DNA from: Candidatus Binataceae bacterium
GTDB lineage: Bacteria; Desulfobacterota; Binatia; Binatales; Binataceae
DNA length: 39,773 nt
Assembly (NCBI GenBank): GCA_035500095.1
Contig: DATJXN010000114.1
Location: forward strand, 1-39,773
Direction: 5' to 3'
This document shows positions 19,876-27,465 of this stretch, piece by piece. Within the stretch, counting starts at the first letter, position 1, and every line of letters starts with the position of its first letter. The position numbers were made by a program, and so were the translations under genes. Below the pieces are notes generated by a model, which saw only the letters and a list, made by a program, of their open reading frames with translations, did no database searches and had not been told where the DNA came from.

Positions 19876-20274
19876 ATGCGACCGATACCGGTGGGAACCA
19901 AGGGCAGCCACACTATCATCGTGGAAAAGAAGGACCTGGCGGGCACGATGGAGCCCTCGCTGCCGCCGGTGATGGCCACCTGCGTGATGAGCCTGATGAT
20001 GGAGTTGGCCGCGATCGACGCGATGCAGCCTTACCTCGAGCCCGGCGAGATGTCGGTCGGGGCCGTGATCAACGTGCAGCATCTTGCCGCCACGCCCGAG
20101 GGGCACAAGGTCACCGCCTGGGCCGAAGTAACCAAGGTCGACGGCCGGCGCATCGAGTTCGTCGTGCGCGCGAATGACGATATCGACGAGATCGGGACTG
20201 GAACGCATATCCGCGCAGTCGCCGATCGCGCGAAGTTCAACGAGCGGCTGAAAAAGAAAATCAAGAAGGCATGA
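19876..20274 (+). CDS. FlK-like hotdog acyl-CoA thioesterase
   Basis: The 132-residue single-hotdog protein matches the fluoroacetyl-CoA thioesterase (FlK)-like family. T35, E43 and H69 are spaced 8 and 26 residues apart, the same spacing as the T42/E50/H76 triad known for FlK. The second half has GHKVTAWAEVTKVDGRRIEF (about 82-101), then GTGTHIRAV, as in relatives. Despite the family name most members are general short-chain acyl-CoA hydrolases, and there is no sign of fluoroacetate metabolism here. A lysine-rich end (KKKIKKA) is present. It lies between the DsbA-fold isomerase and a MaoC protein in one operon. Confidence 0.85.
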   Translation: MRPIPVGTKGSHTIIVEKKDLAGTMEPSLPPVMATCVMSLMMELAAIDAMQPYLEPGEMSVGAVINVQHLAATPEGHKVTAWAEVTKVDGRRIEFVVRANDDIDEIGTGTHIRAVADRAKFNERLKKKIKKA

Positions 20275-20295
20275 AGACTGGCGAGGCGCTGTACG

Positions 20296-21180
20296 ATGGA
20301 ACTGACGAGCGTGTTTGATCCGAGCGAAGTTTACGTGGGCCGTGATTACGGTGGCGCCGAATACGAAATAACTGCGGACCTCATCGAGCGCTATATCGCG
20401 GGCACCGGCGACGACAACCCCTGGTATCGCGGGCCCTCGCCGCTCGGCGGCCCGGTGGCGCCTGCGCTGATCGTACATTCGGCGGTCTTCCATACCCATT
20501 CCTGGTACCTGCCCAATGTTTACGGCAACCTGCACGCGCGCCAGGAGTTCGATTTTTTCGCGCCGGTGATGGTCGGTGAGCGGCTGCGCTCGCGCTCGGT
20601 CATCGCCGAGCGCTACGCCAAGCGCGACCGCGAATACGTGGTCAACGAAACCCTGATCTTCGACTCCGCGGGCCGCATGGTGACGCGCGGCCGTACGCAT
20701 CAGAGCTTCCTGATGCCGGAGCGCGCGGACGGCTCGTACGCGGTGGACAAGTCGCGCGAGCGCGACGCCGCCCGCACGTTCAAGGTCGGCGAACACGGCG
20801 GCGAACCGATCGAATCGCCGATGATTCACGTGAGCGAAGCGATGTGCATGGCGTTCTCCGGGCCGGCGATCAACTACCACACCGATCGCGAAGCGGCGCG
20901 CAAGCTCGGCTTTCCCGAGATCGTGGTGCAGGGAATGCTGTCGGTGTGTCTGGCGGGCGCGATGATGACGCGGCGCTTCGGCGTGGGGTTCCTCTGTGGC
21001 GGACGCTTCGATCTGCGGCTGGTCAACGTGCTCTGGGCCAACGAAACCACCGCCGCCCGCGGACGCATCCTGGAGCGTCGGCCGGAAGGCGCGCGCACGC
21101 GAGCCGAAGTTGAGGTATGGTGCGAAAAATCCGACGGCACCAGGACGGTGGTCGGCTCAGGCAGCGCGCTCGAACTCTGA
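20296..21180 (+). CDS. Double-hotdog MaoC-like protein
   Basis: A 294-residue protein with two MaoC/hotdog halves. The first has an ERYIAGTGDDNPWY segment (31-44) and the second an AFSGPAINYHTDREAARKLGFPEIVVQGM segment, split here at residues 186-195 and 196-214. MaoC hydratases use a D-x4-H pair. In half one D39 is present but the histidine position is Y44; in half two H195 is present but the aspartate position is P190. Neither half is therefore a classical hydratase site. It could be an enoyl-CoA or ring-intermediate hydratase with an altered or shared site, or a non-hydratase acyl-binding protein. It ends the operon that begins at 19224. Confidence 0.8.
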   Translation: MELTSVFDPSEVYVGRDYGGAEYEITADLIERYIAGTGDDNPWYRGPSPLGGPVAPALIVHSAVFHTHSWYLPNVYGNLHARQEFDFFAPVMVGERLRSRSVIAERYAKRDREYVVNETLIFDSAGRMVTRGRTHQSFLMPERADGSYAVDKSRERDAARTFKVGEHGGEPIESPMIHVSEAMCMAFSGPAINYHTDREAARKLGFPEIVVQGMLSVCLAGAMMTRRFGVGFLCGGRFDLRLVNVLWANETTAARGRILERRPEGARTRAEVEVWCEKSDGTRTVVGSGSALEL

Positions 21181-21209
21181 GCGTGAAGGGGCCGAACCGT
21201 CCGCAGAGT

Positions 21210-21231
21210 GGCTGAGTCCCGGCGCTCAGCC
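21210..21231. terminator. Possible hairpin between convergent genes
   Basis: GGCTGAG (21210-21216) and CTCAGCC (21225-21231) form a seven-base stem with an eight-base loop, 29 bp after the MaoC stop. No T-run follows, so termination is uncertain. The remaining bases up to the LLM stop at 21350 hold nothing recognisable. Confidence 0.3.
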
Positions 21232-21349
21232 GTAATCGCCTTTCATGTATGAAATCGTCTGACGCCCAACGGATTTCTCGACCCGGCGATCGCCGGCGCT
21301 CATCGACCGATTCATCACCCCGCGCCCTGCTTGCGGCCGCGGCGCCCGA

Positions 21350-22597
21350 TCAGGGCGCGGGCGCGGCCTCGATCGCGTGCTCGCCCGATGAAGGCGCGTC
21401 GAGTTCCGGCAGCACCTTGGTCATGAAAGTGCCCAGTTCGTCGAGCACGACCTCCTTGGGACACTGCGCGTAGTGCCAGATGAGCGTCAGGTACTCGGCG
21501 GGAACGGTCGCGTAGATATGACGCCACTGCTGCCTTAACTGCTCGACGGTTCCGCCCAGGAAGATGCCGCTCTCCTTCATGCTCTGCAGGGTCGCCTCCG
21601 CGTCCGCGAAGTGTGGCAGCTTGGGAAAAAACGCGGTGTAGAAATTCGCGTACATCTCGTAATCGTAGCGCATCAGCTTGTCGCGGAATTCCTGCTCGGT
21701 GCGGCCGGCGTGAATCCAGCGCACGAGGTTCTGACGCTCGCCCAGAGCATAGGGCAGTCCGGCGGCGCGCCCCTCCTCGACGTACATGCGTGCGAACTGC
21801 AGGATGTTATCGAGACCGGTGAAATAGGTGGGGCGAAAGCCATGGCGCGCCAGGAACGGAATCGAACTCGCGCTGCCGCTCATCGCCACGAATACCGGCG
21901 GATATGGCCGCGTGTAGGGGCTGGGCACCACGCTCACGCGCCGGATACTGCCGTCGGGTCCGACTTCGCCCGGAGCGCCGGCGGACGCAGCGCTTCTCCA
22001 CGCCGGATAACCACGGACTCCGGTTTCGTAGGGATAGGGAATCTCGTAGTGCGGCTGCTTCGACTCGACCGCGTCCTGCATCCAGCACTGCATCAGCATC
22101 AGCGTGCGTTCTTCGAAAATCTCGCGGTTGCGGGCATCGTCCGCGCTGCCATCGGAAAGTGTCGCCACCGCATCGATCGACTGACCCAGGATGTTGGTCC
22201 AGCGCGCCTGATAGCCGCGCGTGAGGCCGACGAAGAAGCGGCCGTTGGTCATGTGGTCGAGGATGGCGGTTTCTTCGGCGACCCGGATCGGATCGCGCGT
22301 TGCCATCACGTAACCCAGCGCGCCCAGGTAGGCGCGCTTCACGGCGCCTGCCCACCAGGCGTTGAGCACGCCGGGATTGGGCCCGAGCTCGTAACCTTCG
22401 GAGTGGAGATGGTGCTCGATCGTGCTGATGCCCCAGACGCCCATCGCGTCGATCTCTCTAACCAGTTCGAGCGATTCATGGAGCACGCGGTGGTAAACTT
22501 CGCTATTGCGTCCGAGCGGACGCTTGCGTTCGCGATCCGCGCGATCTTCGGCAGGAAGCACCGGGTAAAGCTGGACGATAACCTTTGGAGTCGCCAT
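21350..22597 (-). CDS. LLM-class flavin-dependent oxidoreductase (third, longer type)
   Basis: The 415-residue protein is luciferase-like but differs from the other two LLM proteins: longer, with STIEHHLHSEGYELGPNP (about 58-75) typical of the bacterial-luciferase-alpha branch, then YVMATRDPIRVAEETAILDHMTNGRFFVGLTRGYQ, split here at about 98-115 and 116-132. It probably uses reduced FMN rather than F420, inferred from branch resemblance. ATG 22597 is set by GGAGGAG eight bases upstream; a frame extension to 22654 lacks these features. A promoter candidate lies at 22645-22673. It is divergent from the alpha/beta hydrolase and convergent with the MaoC protein. Substrate unknown; neighbours suggest organic-compound degradation. 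Confidence 0.85.
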   Translation of the reverse strand: MATPKVIVQLYPVLPAEDRADRERKRPLGRNSEVYHRVLHESLELVREIDAMGVWGISTIEHHLHSEGYELGPNPGVLNAWWAGAVKRAYLGALGYVMATRDPIRVAEETAILDHMTNGRFFVGLTRGYQARWTNILGQSIDAVATLSDGSADDARNREIFEERTLMLMQCWMQDAVESKQPHYEIPYPYETGVRGYPAWRSAASAGAPGEVGPDGSIRRVSVVPSPYTRPYPPVFVAMSGSASSIPFLARHGFRPTYFTGLDNILQFARMYVEEGRAAGLPYALGERQNLVRWIHAGRTEQEFRDKLMRYDYEMYANFYTAFFPKLPHFADAEATLQSMKESGIFLGGTVEQLRQQWRHIYATVPAEYLTLIWHYAQCPKEVVLDELGTFMTKVLPELDAPSSGEHAIEAAPAP

Positions 22598-22644
22598 GTC
22601 GTTACTCCTCCGCGTCGCCAGATTAACTATTGGCTGTGGCGCGG

Positions 22645-22673
22645 ATAACAACACATTCCAATCCCGCTTTCAA
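22645..22673 (-). promoter_or_regulatory. Putative sigma-70 promoter for the third LLM gene
   Basis: On the minus strand TTGAAA (22673-22668) and TGTTAT (22650-22645) are exactly 17 bp apart, matching the consensus at five and four positions. The predicted leader before ATG 22597 is about 40 bases. Confidence 0.45.
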
Positions 22674-22745
22674 TCGCTATTTTTCGCCGCACACGCGGCG
22701 CGCCGGGGCGCCGCATTACCCGGTCCGGCCCGCCGTTGTGCTATC

Positions 22746-22762
22746 CTGCGCCGCTGGCGCAG
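22746..22762. repeat. Perfect dyad CTGCGCC-GCT-GGCGCAG upstream of the hydrolase
   Basis: Seven-base arms (22746-22752, 22756-22762) flank GCT, ending 28 bp before ATG 22791. The preceding bases TGCTATCCT resemble an extended -10 box at 22739-22747, so the dyad would lie at or just after the transcription start, as an operator or a leader hairpin. Confidence 0.35.
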
Positions 22763-22790
22763 TGCAGCCACGCTCGACGGAAGAGGGCTT

Positions 22791-24722
22791 ATGAAAATCG
22801 AAATCGCCCGCGTTGAAAGCGCCTTTGGCGGGATGTCGTTCGGCACCGTCGGAGCCTACGAAAAGGTCATCGGCCGCGCATTCGGCGAAGTCGATCCGTC
22901 GCATCCACTCAACGCCGTAATCGCCAATCTCGACAAGGCGCCCCGCAACGCCGCCGGCCTGGTCGAATATTGGATGGATTTCTGCCTTCTGAAGCCGACC
23001 GATCTGCGCAAAGGTAATCGGTATCTTCTGTACGACGCGCTCAATCGCGGCGACAAGCTCGCCCTGGTCGACCTGAACGACGCGTCCAAGGGCCTGGGAT
23101 CGAACGAACTTGCGACCGCCGAAGACGCCGGCAACGGCTTCCTGATGCGCCGGGGCTATTCGATCCTGTTCGGCGCATGGCAGGGCGACGTCGCGCCTGA
23201 AGAGGGACATATGCTCGCCGGCTTTCCGGTCGCAACCGGGGCCGGAAAGCCTATCGTCGGCGAATCGAGAGAGGAATTCGTCTTCGGCCAGGATTCGGGA
23301 AGAGTGGTCGCGCCGCTGACCTACCCCGCCAATACGCTGGAGCAGAGCGAGGCGACACTTACGGTCCGCCAACGCCAGAAGGATCGGCGGACACCGGTCC
23401 CGCCGGATCGATGGCGCTTTCTCTCTCCCACCAGGCTCGAAATCATCCTCGCCGACGGTTTCGACGGCGGTGCAATATACGAGTTCATCTACCAGGCGCG
23501 CGATCCGATCGTGATGGGTCTCGGATTCGCCGCGGTCCGCGACCTGGTGGAATTCATGCGCCATGCGGCAACAGACGATAGCGGCCGGCCCAATCCGCTG
23601 AGCCTCGGTCGAGGCGGCCCGATCGTCGATGACGTCATCGCCTACGGAAGATCGCAGCCGGGCCGCTTCCTGCGCGAGTTCGTGCACCTGGGATTCAACC
23701 AGACGCCGTCAGGCCGAAGGGTTTTCGACGGAATTTATGCGAGCCTCGCGGGTTCCCGCAGAATTTTCTTGAACCATCCCTTCTCCCAGCCGGGGCGGTT
23801 CAATCGCGAGCACGAGGACCATCTTTATCCCGGCGATCAGTTTCCGTTTACCTACGCAACTCGCACCGATTCGATAAGCGGGAAGACCGGCGGCATCATG
23901 GAGCGTTGCCTTGCTTCCGGCACCTGCCCCAAGATGATGCACGCCGATACCAGCACCGAATTCTGGCAGGGGCGATGTTCCCTGGTCGTAACCGACGAGC
24001 ACGGCCAGGACATTGCGCTGCCCGAGCAGGTCCGCGTGTACGCCTTCGCCGGAACGCAGCATGCGGGCCCTGCGATGCTCCGGCACAGCGGGGTCTTCTT
24101 CCAGAACCACACGTATCCACTGAATCGTCTCGACTACGGGCCTTTGAACCGGGCATTGCTGGTAGCGCTGCAGCAATGGGTCAGCGCGGGGACACTACCG
24201 CCGGAGAGCCGGTTTCCGCGCGCCGGCGATGGAACTCTCGTGCCTCCCTCGCCAGGATCGGGTCTCGCCTTTCCCGACATTCCGGGCGTTCGCTACACGG
24301 GGCTCTTCAACGAACTGTGCGTGATGGATTACAGCTCGGAGCCGCCCCGGGCGATCCCCGGCCGCGAATACCCGGTCCTGGTCCCCAAGGTTGACGAGGA
24401 CGGCAACGAGATCGCCGGCATACGCCTGCCCGACATCACGGTGCCTCTGGGCACGCGGACGGGATGGAACATCCGGTGCGCCGGATGCGCGGAGGGCGCA
24501 TTGATGGTGGTGGGCTCGTTCATCCCATTCGTGGCTACAGTGAAGGAGCGTCGTGAAACGGGCGACCCGCGACCCTCTCTCGAAGAGCGATACCCGAGCC
24601 ACGAGCACTACGTTGACGCGGTCGCGCGCGCCGCGGCCGTGCTTCAAAAGGAGCGGCTGCTGCTAGAGGAAGACGTCGAGCGCTACGTCGCCGCGGCCAA
24701 GACTTCGACGGTCGGCCGCTAG
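22791..24722 (+). CDS. Alpha/beta hydrolase-domain protein (Abhydrolase_10-like)
   Basis: The 643-residue product matches the large alpha/beta hydrolase-domain family found in soil bacteria. It begins VESAFGGMSFGTVGAYEKVIGRAFGEVDP, split here at residues 8-20 and 21-36, the conserved N-terminal domain of these proteins. YGRSQPGRFLR (285-295) supplies a nucleophile-elbow-like serine (S288). The C-terminal half contains FAGTQHAGP, where the histidine is a candidate triad member. There is no signal peptide from the chosen start. ATG 22791 has AGAGG upstream and fits homology; the earlier frame from 22596 overlaps the divergent LLM start and looks non-coding. Family members are probable esterases or amidases without defined substrates. 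It converges with the crotonase gene. Confidence 0.8.
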   Translation: MKIEIARVESAFGGMSFGTVGAYEKVIGRAFGEVDPSHPLNAVIANLDKAPRNAAGLVEYWMDFCLLKPTDLRKGNRYLLYDALNRGDKLALVDLNDASKGLGSNELATAEDAGNGFLMRRGYSILFGAWQGDVAPEEGHMLAGFPVATGAGKPIVGESREEFVFGQDSGRVVAPLTYPANTLEQSEATLTVRQRQKDRRTPVPPDRWRFLSPTRLEIILADGFDGGAIYEFIYQARDPIVMGLGFAAVRDLVEFMRHAATDDSGRPNPLSLGRGGPIVDDVIAYGRSQPGRFLREFVHLGFNQTPSGRRVFDGIYASLAGSRRIFLNHPFSQPGRFNREHEDHLYPGDQFPFTYATRTDSISGKTGGIMERCLASGTCPKMMHADTSTEFWQGRCSLVVTDEHGQDIALPEQVRVYAFAGTQHAGPAMLRHSGVFFQNHTYPLNRLDYGPLNRALLVALQQWVSAGTLPPESRFPRAGDGTLVPPSPGSGLAFPDIPGVRYTGLFNELCVMDYSSEPPRAIPGREYPVLVPKVDEDGNEIAGIRLPDITVPLGTRTGWNIRCAGCAEGALMVVGSFIPFVATVKERRETGDPRPSLEERYPSHEHYVDAVARAAAVLQKERLLLEEDVERYVAAAKTSTVGR

Positions 24723-24774
24723 CGGCCCGGACCCAACGCGCTTTTCCGCGTCGAGTACCGGCTGCAGTTGCATT

Positions 24775-25560
24775 CTATCTTCCGACGAAACGCCCGGGGC
24801 GCCGCTCGGCGACCGCCTTGATGCCTTCGCGATGATCCTCGGTGCGCATCAACCAGTCCTGCTCGATGAACTCGAGGTCGGTCTGCGCCTGCACGGCTTC
24901 GGCCAGTCCCCGGCGCACGGTGGCGCGGGTCGAATTGATGGCCAACGGTGCATTCTCGGCAATTTCGGCCGCGAGCTTCGTCGCCGTCTCGCGTAGGCGG
25001 TCTGCTTCGACCAGAACGTCGGCGAGTCCCCACGCGTAGGCTTCTTCGCCGTTGATACGCCGACCCGTGAGGAACAGCAGATTCGCCTTCTGGACGCCGA
25101 TCAGACGCGGCAACGTGTAGGTGAGTCCGAAACCCGGATGGAAGCCGATTTTGACGAAGTTGGCAGCAAAGCGCGCCTCGGGACAAACGACGCGGAAATC
25201 CGGCACCAGCGCGAGTCCGAGGCCGCCGCCGATTGCCGGTCCCTGGATCGCGCCGATGATCGGCTTCCTGGAGCCGAAGAGCCGCACCGCCTCGGAATAG
25301 AGCGGATTGCGCTTCTCCGTGCCGGCCTCGACGCCGGTCGCCGCCCGGTTAGCGAAATTGGCGCCGGCACAGAATGACTTGCCCTCGGCGCAGAGCACGG
25401 AGGCGCGGCAGGCCGCATCTTCGTCCAGCGCGCCGAACGCGTTGGCCAGGTCGCGGATGAGCTGGACGTCGAAATAATTGTGCGGCGGCCGATGAATCTC
25501 GACCGTGCCTACGTAGTCCTTCACCGCGACCGATACGTCGCCATATCTGGCTTCCGTCAT
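24775..25560 (-). CDS. Crotonase-fold protein (enoyl-CoA hydratase/isomerase family)
   Basis: The product is 261 residues, usual for the family. The oxyanion-hole segments are present: KSFCAGANF (61-69) and IQGPAIGGGLGLAL (105-118). Aligning the following block with rat mitochondrial enoyl-CoA hydratase puts F135 and L161 where that enzyme has the catalytic E144 and E164. A normal hydratase mechanism is therefore unlikely, and isomerase, thioesterase, decarboxylase or C-C hydrolase activity is possible. ATG 25560 has a GGGAGAA ribosome site; the frame upstream to 25857 overlaps the divergent dehydrogenase and is rejected. It shares a 178-bp divergent region containing direct repeats with the acyl-CoA dehydrogenase operon. 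Confidence 0.87.
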   Translation of the reverse strand: MTEARYGDVSVAVKDYVGTVEIHRPPHNYFDVQLIRDLANAFGALDEDAACRASVLCAEGKSFCAGANFANRAATGVEAGTEKRNPLYSEAVRLFGSRKPIIGAIQGPAIGGGLGLALVPDFRVVCPEARFAANFVKIGFHPGFGLTYTLPRLIGVQKANLLFLTGRRINGEEAYAWGLADVLVEADRLRETATKLAAEIAENAPLAINSTRATVRRGLAEAVQAQTDLEFIEQDWLMRTEDHREGIKAVAERRPGRFVGR

Positions 25561-25591
25561 CTGGCTTCTCCCATTTTTTTGAACCGCGCTT

Positions 25592-25637
25592 GCTATCCGC
25601 TTTTCAAAGCGCCCAGCGCTATCTGTTTTCAAAGCGC
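25592..25637. promoter_or_regulatory. Two 20-bp direct repeats in a divergent promoter region, putative operators
   Basis: Copy 1 (25592-25612) and copy 2 (25618-25637) share GCTATC and TTTTCAAAGCGC, differing only in the two or three bases between those blocks. Their spacing of about 26 bp is close to two and a half helical turns. Copy 1 contains a perfect CGCTTT-TC-AAAGCG palindrome (25598-25611); copy 2 has a degenerate version. The pair lies between the divergent crotonase and acyl-CoA dehydrogenase genes. That placement suits binding by a dimeric regulator, for example of TetR or GntR type as often controls acyl-CoA genes. No regulator gene is nearby. Confidence 0.5.
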
Positions 25638-25738
25638 GGCTTACAGGATGGCGAAGTTGCGGCTTTGGCTCAAGGCAATTCCGCTTGCCAAAGAGCTCTC
25701 GCCGCGCGCAATAATTCCTGACCAGACGGGAGGAGTCT

Positions 25739-26884
25739 ATGGATTTCGCAATCACCGAAGAGCATCGCATGATGGTCGAAAGCGTGCGCCAGTTCCGCGA
25801 AAAGGAGCTGATGCCGCTCGAGAAAGAATTCCTGCTCAAGGGCAAACTCGACATCAAGGTCCGTCACAACCTCGAACGCCGGGGGCGCGAGGCCGGCTTC
25901 TGGGCGCTCGAAGTGCCGGCCGAATACGGCGGCAACGACGTCGGCCAACTCGCGATGTGCATGATCAACGAAGAGCTGTTCAAGCATCCCGCGATGTTCG
26001 AGTTCGGCGGAAGCCCGGAGCCGGCGCTCTATCTCTGCAATGACGAGCAAAAGAAACGCTTCTTCTATCCGATCATCAACGGCGAGAAGCATAGCTGCTA
26101 CGCCTTCACCGAGCCCGACGCGGGCTCGGACTTCGCGCGAATCCGCACCACCGCCGTGCGCGACGGCGACCGATGGATCGTGAACGGCACCAAGACGTTT
26201 ATCTCCTACGTCGAGGGCGCCGACTTCGTGATCCTGTTCACTACGAGCAACCCCAAGCTGGGTTCGCGGGGCATCACCTGCTTCCTGGTCGAGATGGACA
26301 CGCCGGGCTTTAAGGTCGCGCGCGAGATTCCCACCATGGGCGACAACTGGGACCCCCACGAGCTGCAGTTCACCGATTGCGTCGTGGCGGACGCGAACCG
26401 CCTGGGCGAGGCCGACGGCGGCTTCGCGGTCGCCGACTATCAGCTCACCCACGGGCGGCTCAAGATCGGTGCGTTCCAGCTCGGAATCGCGGCACGCTCG
26501 ATCGAGATGGCAGTCGAATGGGCCAAGCAGCGCACCACCTGGGGCAAGCCCATCGCGAGCCGCCAGGCGATCCAGTGGATGCTCGCCGACTCGGAGGTCG
26601 AGCTGGAAGCGGCGCGGCTGCTGGTCTATCGGGCGGGCTGGATGGCCGACGCGAAGCAGAAAATCCGCAACGAGGCGTTCATCGCCAAGCTCTACGCGAC
26701 CGAGATGGCGCAGCGCGTCACCGATCGCTGCATCCAGATTTTCGGCGGCCTCGGCTACACCCGCGAGCTGCCGATCCAGAGCTTCTTCCGCCAGGTGCGC
26801 GTCTGGCGAATCGGCCACGGCACCGCCGAGATCCATCGCTGGATGATCGCGCGCAACATGCTCGGCCAATCGTCACGCGACTAA
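25739..26884 (+). CDS. Acyl-CoA dehydrogenase
   Basis: A 381-residue flavoprotein with the full acyl-CoA dehydrogenase fold. Visible motifs are CYAFTEPDAGSDFARI (about 119-134), VNGTKTFISYVEGADF (about 148-163), the helical C-terminal domain, and FGGLGYTRELPIQSFFR (about 335-351). Its last motif is IGHGTAEIHRW, placing histidine where MCAD-type enzymes have the catalytic glutamate before Gly-Thr. The base may lie elsewhere, as known for the isovaleryl- and long-chain types. ATG 25739 follows GGAGGAG. It precedes two MaoC-type genes by 60 and then 17 bp, forming a dehydrogenation-hydration operon. It is divergent from the crotonase gene, with paired repeats between. Confidence 0.92.
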   Translation: MDFAITEEHRMMVESVRQFREKELMPLEKEFLLKGKLDIKVRHNLERRGREAGFWALEVPAEYGGNDVGQLAMCMINEELFKHPAMFEFGGSPEPALYLCNDEQKKRFFYPIINGEKHSCYAFTEPDAGSDFARIRTTAVRDGDRWIVNGTKTFISYVEGADFVILFTTSNPKLGSRGITCFLVEMDTPGFKVAREIPTMGDNWDPHELQFTDCVVADANRLGEADGGFAVADYQLTHGRLKIGAFQLGIAARSIEMAVEWAKQRTTWGKPIASRQAIQWMLADSEVELEAARLLVYRAGWMADAKQKIRNEAFIAKLYATEMAQRVTDRCIQIFGGLGYTRELPIQSFFRQVRVWRIGHGTAEIHRWMIARNMLGQSSRD

Positions 26885-26944
26885 GCTGCGGTCTGGCGCG
26901 ACTGAACGGAGATCTGCACGCAAAGCTGAACGGAGAACCGGCTC

Positions 26945-27448
26945 ATGAGCGTCTCGATTCCCGCGCTGTTCGAAGAACTCAAACCCTACGTCGGGCGAAG
27001 CGAACGCACCGACCTCGGAATCATGCGCAAGGAGGCCTTCCAGCGCTTCGCCGTCGCCGCCGACAATCTAAACCCGATCTTCTTCGAGGCCGAGGCCGCG
27101 CGTGCCGCCGGCTATCCCGAGACGGTCGCGCCTCCGCTCTTTCTGAGCGCGGTCCGCAACTGGCAGACGGGTCCGCCGCAGGATTCGCTCCGCCCCGACG
27201 GCACCACCAGCCACGAATTCGCGTTTCTGCCGCTTGAGGGAATGCGCATCATGGGCGGCGGCCAGAACCTGGAGTTCCATGCGCCGGTGACCGACGGCAT
27301 GCGGGTCACGATGGAATTGCGGCTCGACGGCGTCGAGCTCAAGCAGGGACGCTCGGGCGATCTGCTGCTGATCAAGGTAATCCAGATTTATCGCGACGCC
27401 GGCGAGCGCCCGCTCGTGACCTGCCGCGAAACCTTCATCGCGCGCTGA
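26945..27448 (+). CDS. MaoC N-terminal/FAS1-like dehydratase subunit (hotdog)
   Basis: This 167-residue protein is a single hotdog of the MaoC_dehydrat_N type. AVAADNLNPIFFEAEAARAAGYPE (about 36-59), split as ADNLNPIFF and AARAAGYPE, leads into VAPPLFLSAV, the usual start of this domain; the catalytic histidine of full MaoC enzymes is absent. HEFAFLPLEGMRIMGGGQNLEF continues the fold. Such subunits normally pair with a catalytic hotdog partner, and the next gene, 17 bp downstream, fits. ATG 26945 is supported by GGAG eleven bases or so upstream. The pair probably hydrates an enoyl-CoA made by the acyl-CoA dehydrogenase upstream. Confidence 0.85.
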   Translation: MSVSIPALFEELKPYVGRSERTDLGIMRKEAFQRFAVAADNLNPIFFEAEAARAAGYPETVAPPLFLSAVRNWQTGPPQDSLRPDGTTSHEFAFLPLEGMRIMGGGQNLEFHAPVTDGMRVTMELRLDGVELKQGRSGDLLLIKVIQIYRDAGERPLVTCRETFIAR

Positions 27449-27465
27449 CCAGAGAGAAGCCGACT

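Noticed and set aside
19876-20274. Fluoroacetate resistance by the FlK-like thioesterase
   Set aside because: The triad spacing matches FlK, but the family is broad and no organofluorine gene is near; general acyl-CoA thioesterase is the safer call.
24736-24751. Small hairpin ACGCG-cttttc-CGCGT between convergent genes
   Set aside because: Only a five-base stem with no T-run afterwards; too weak to call a terminator.
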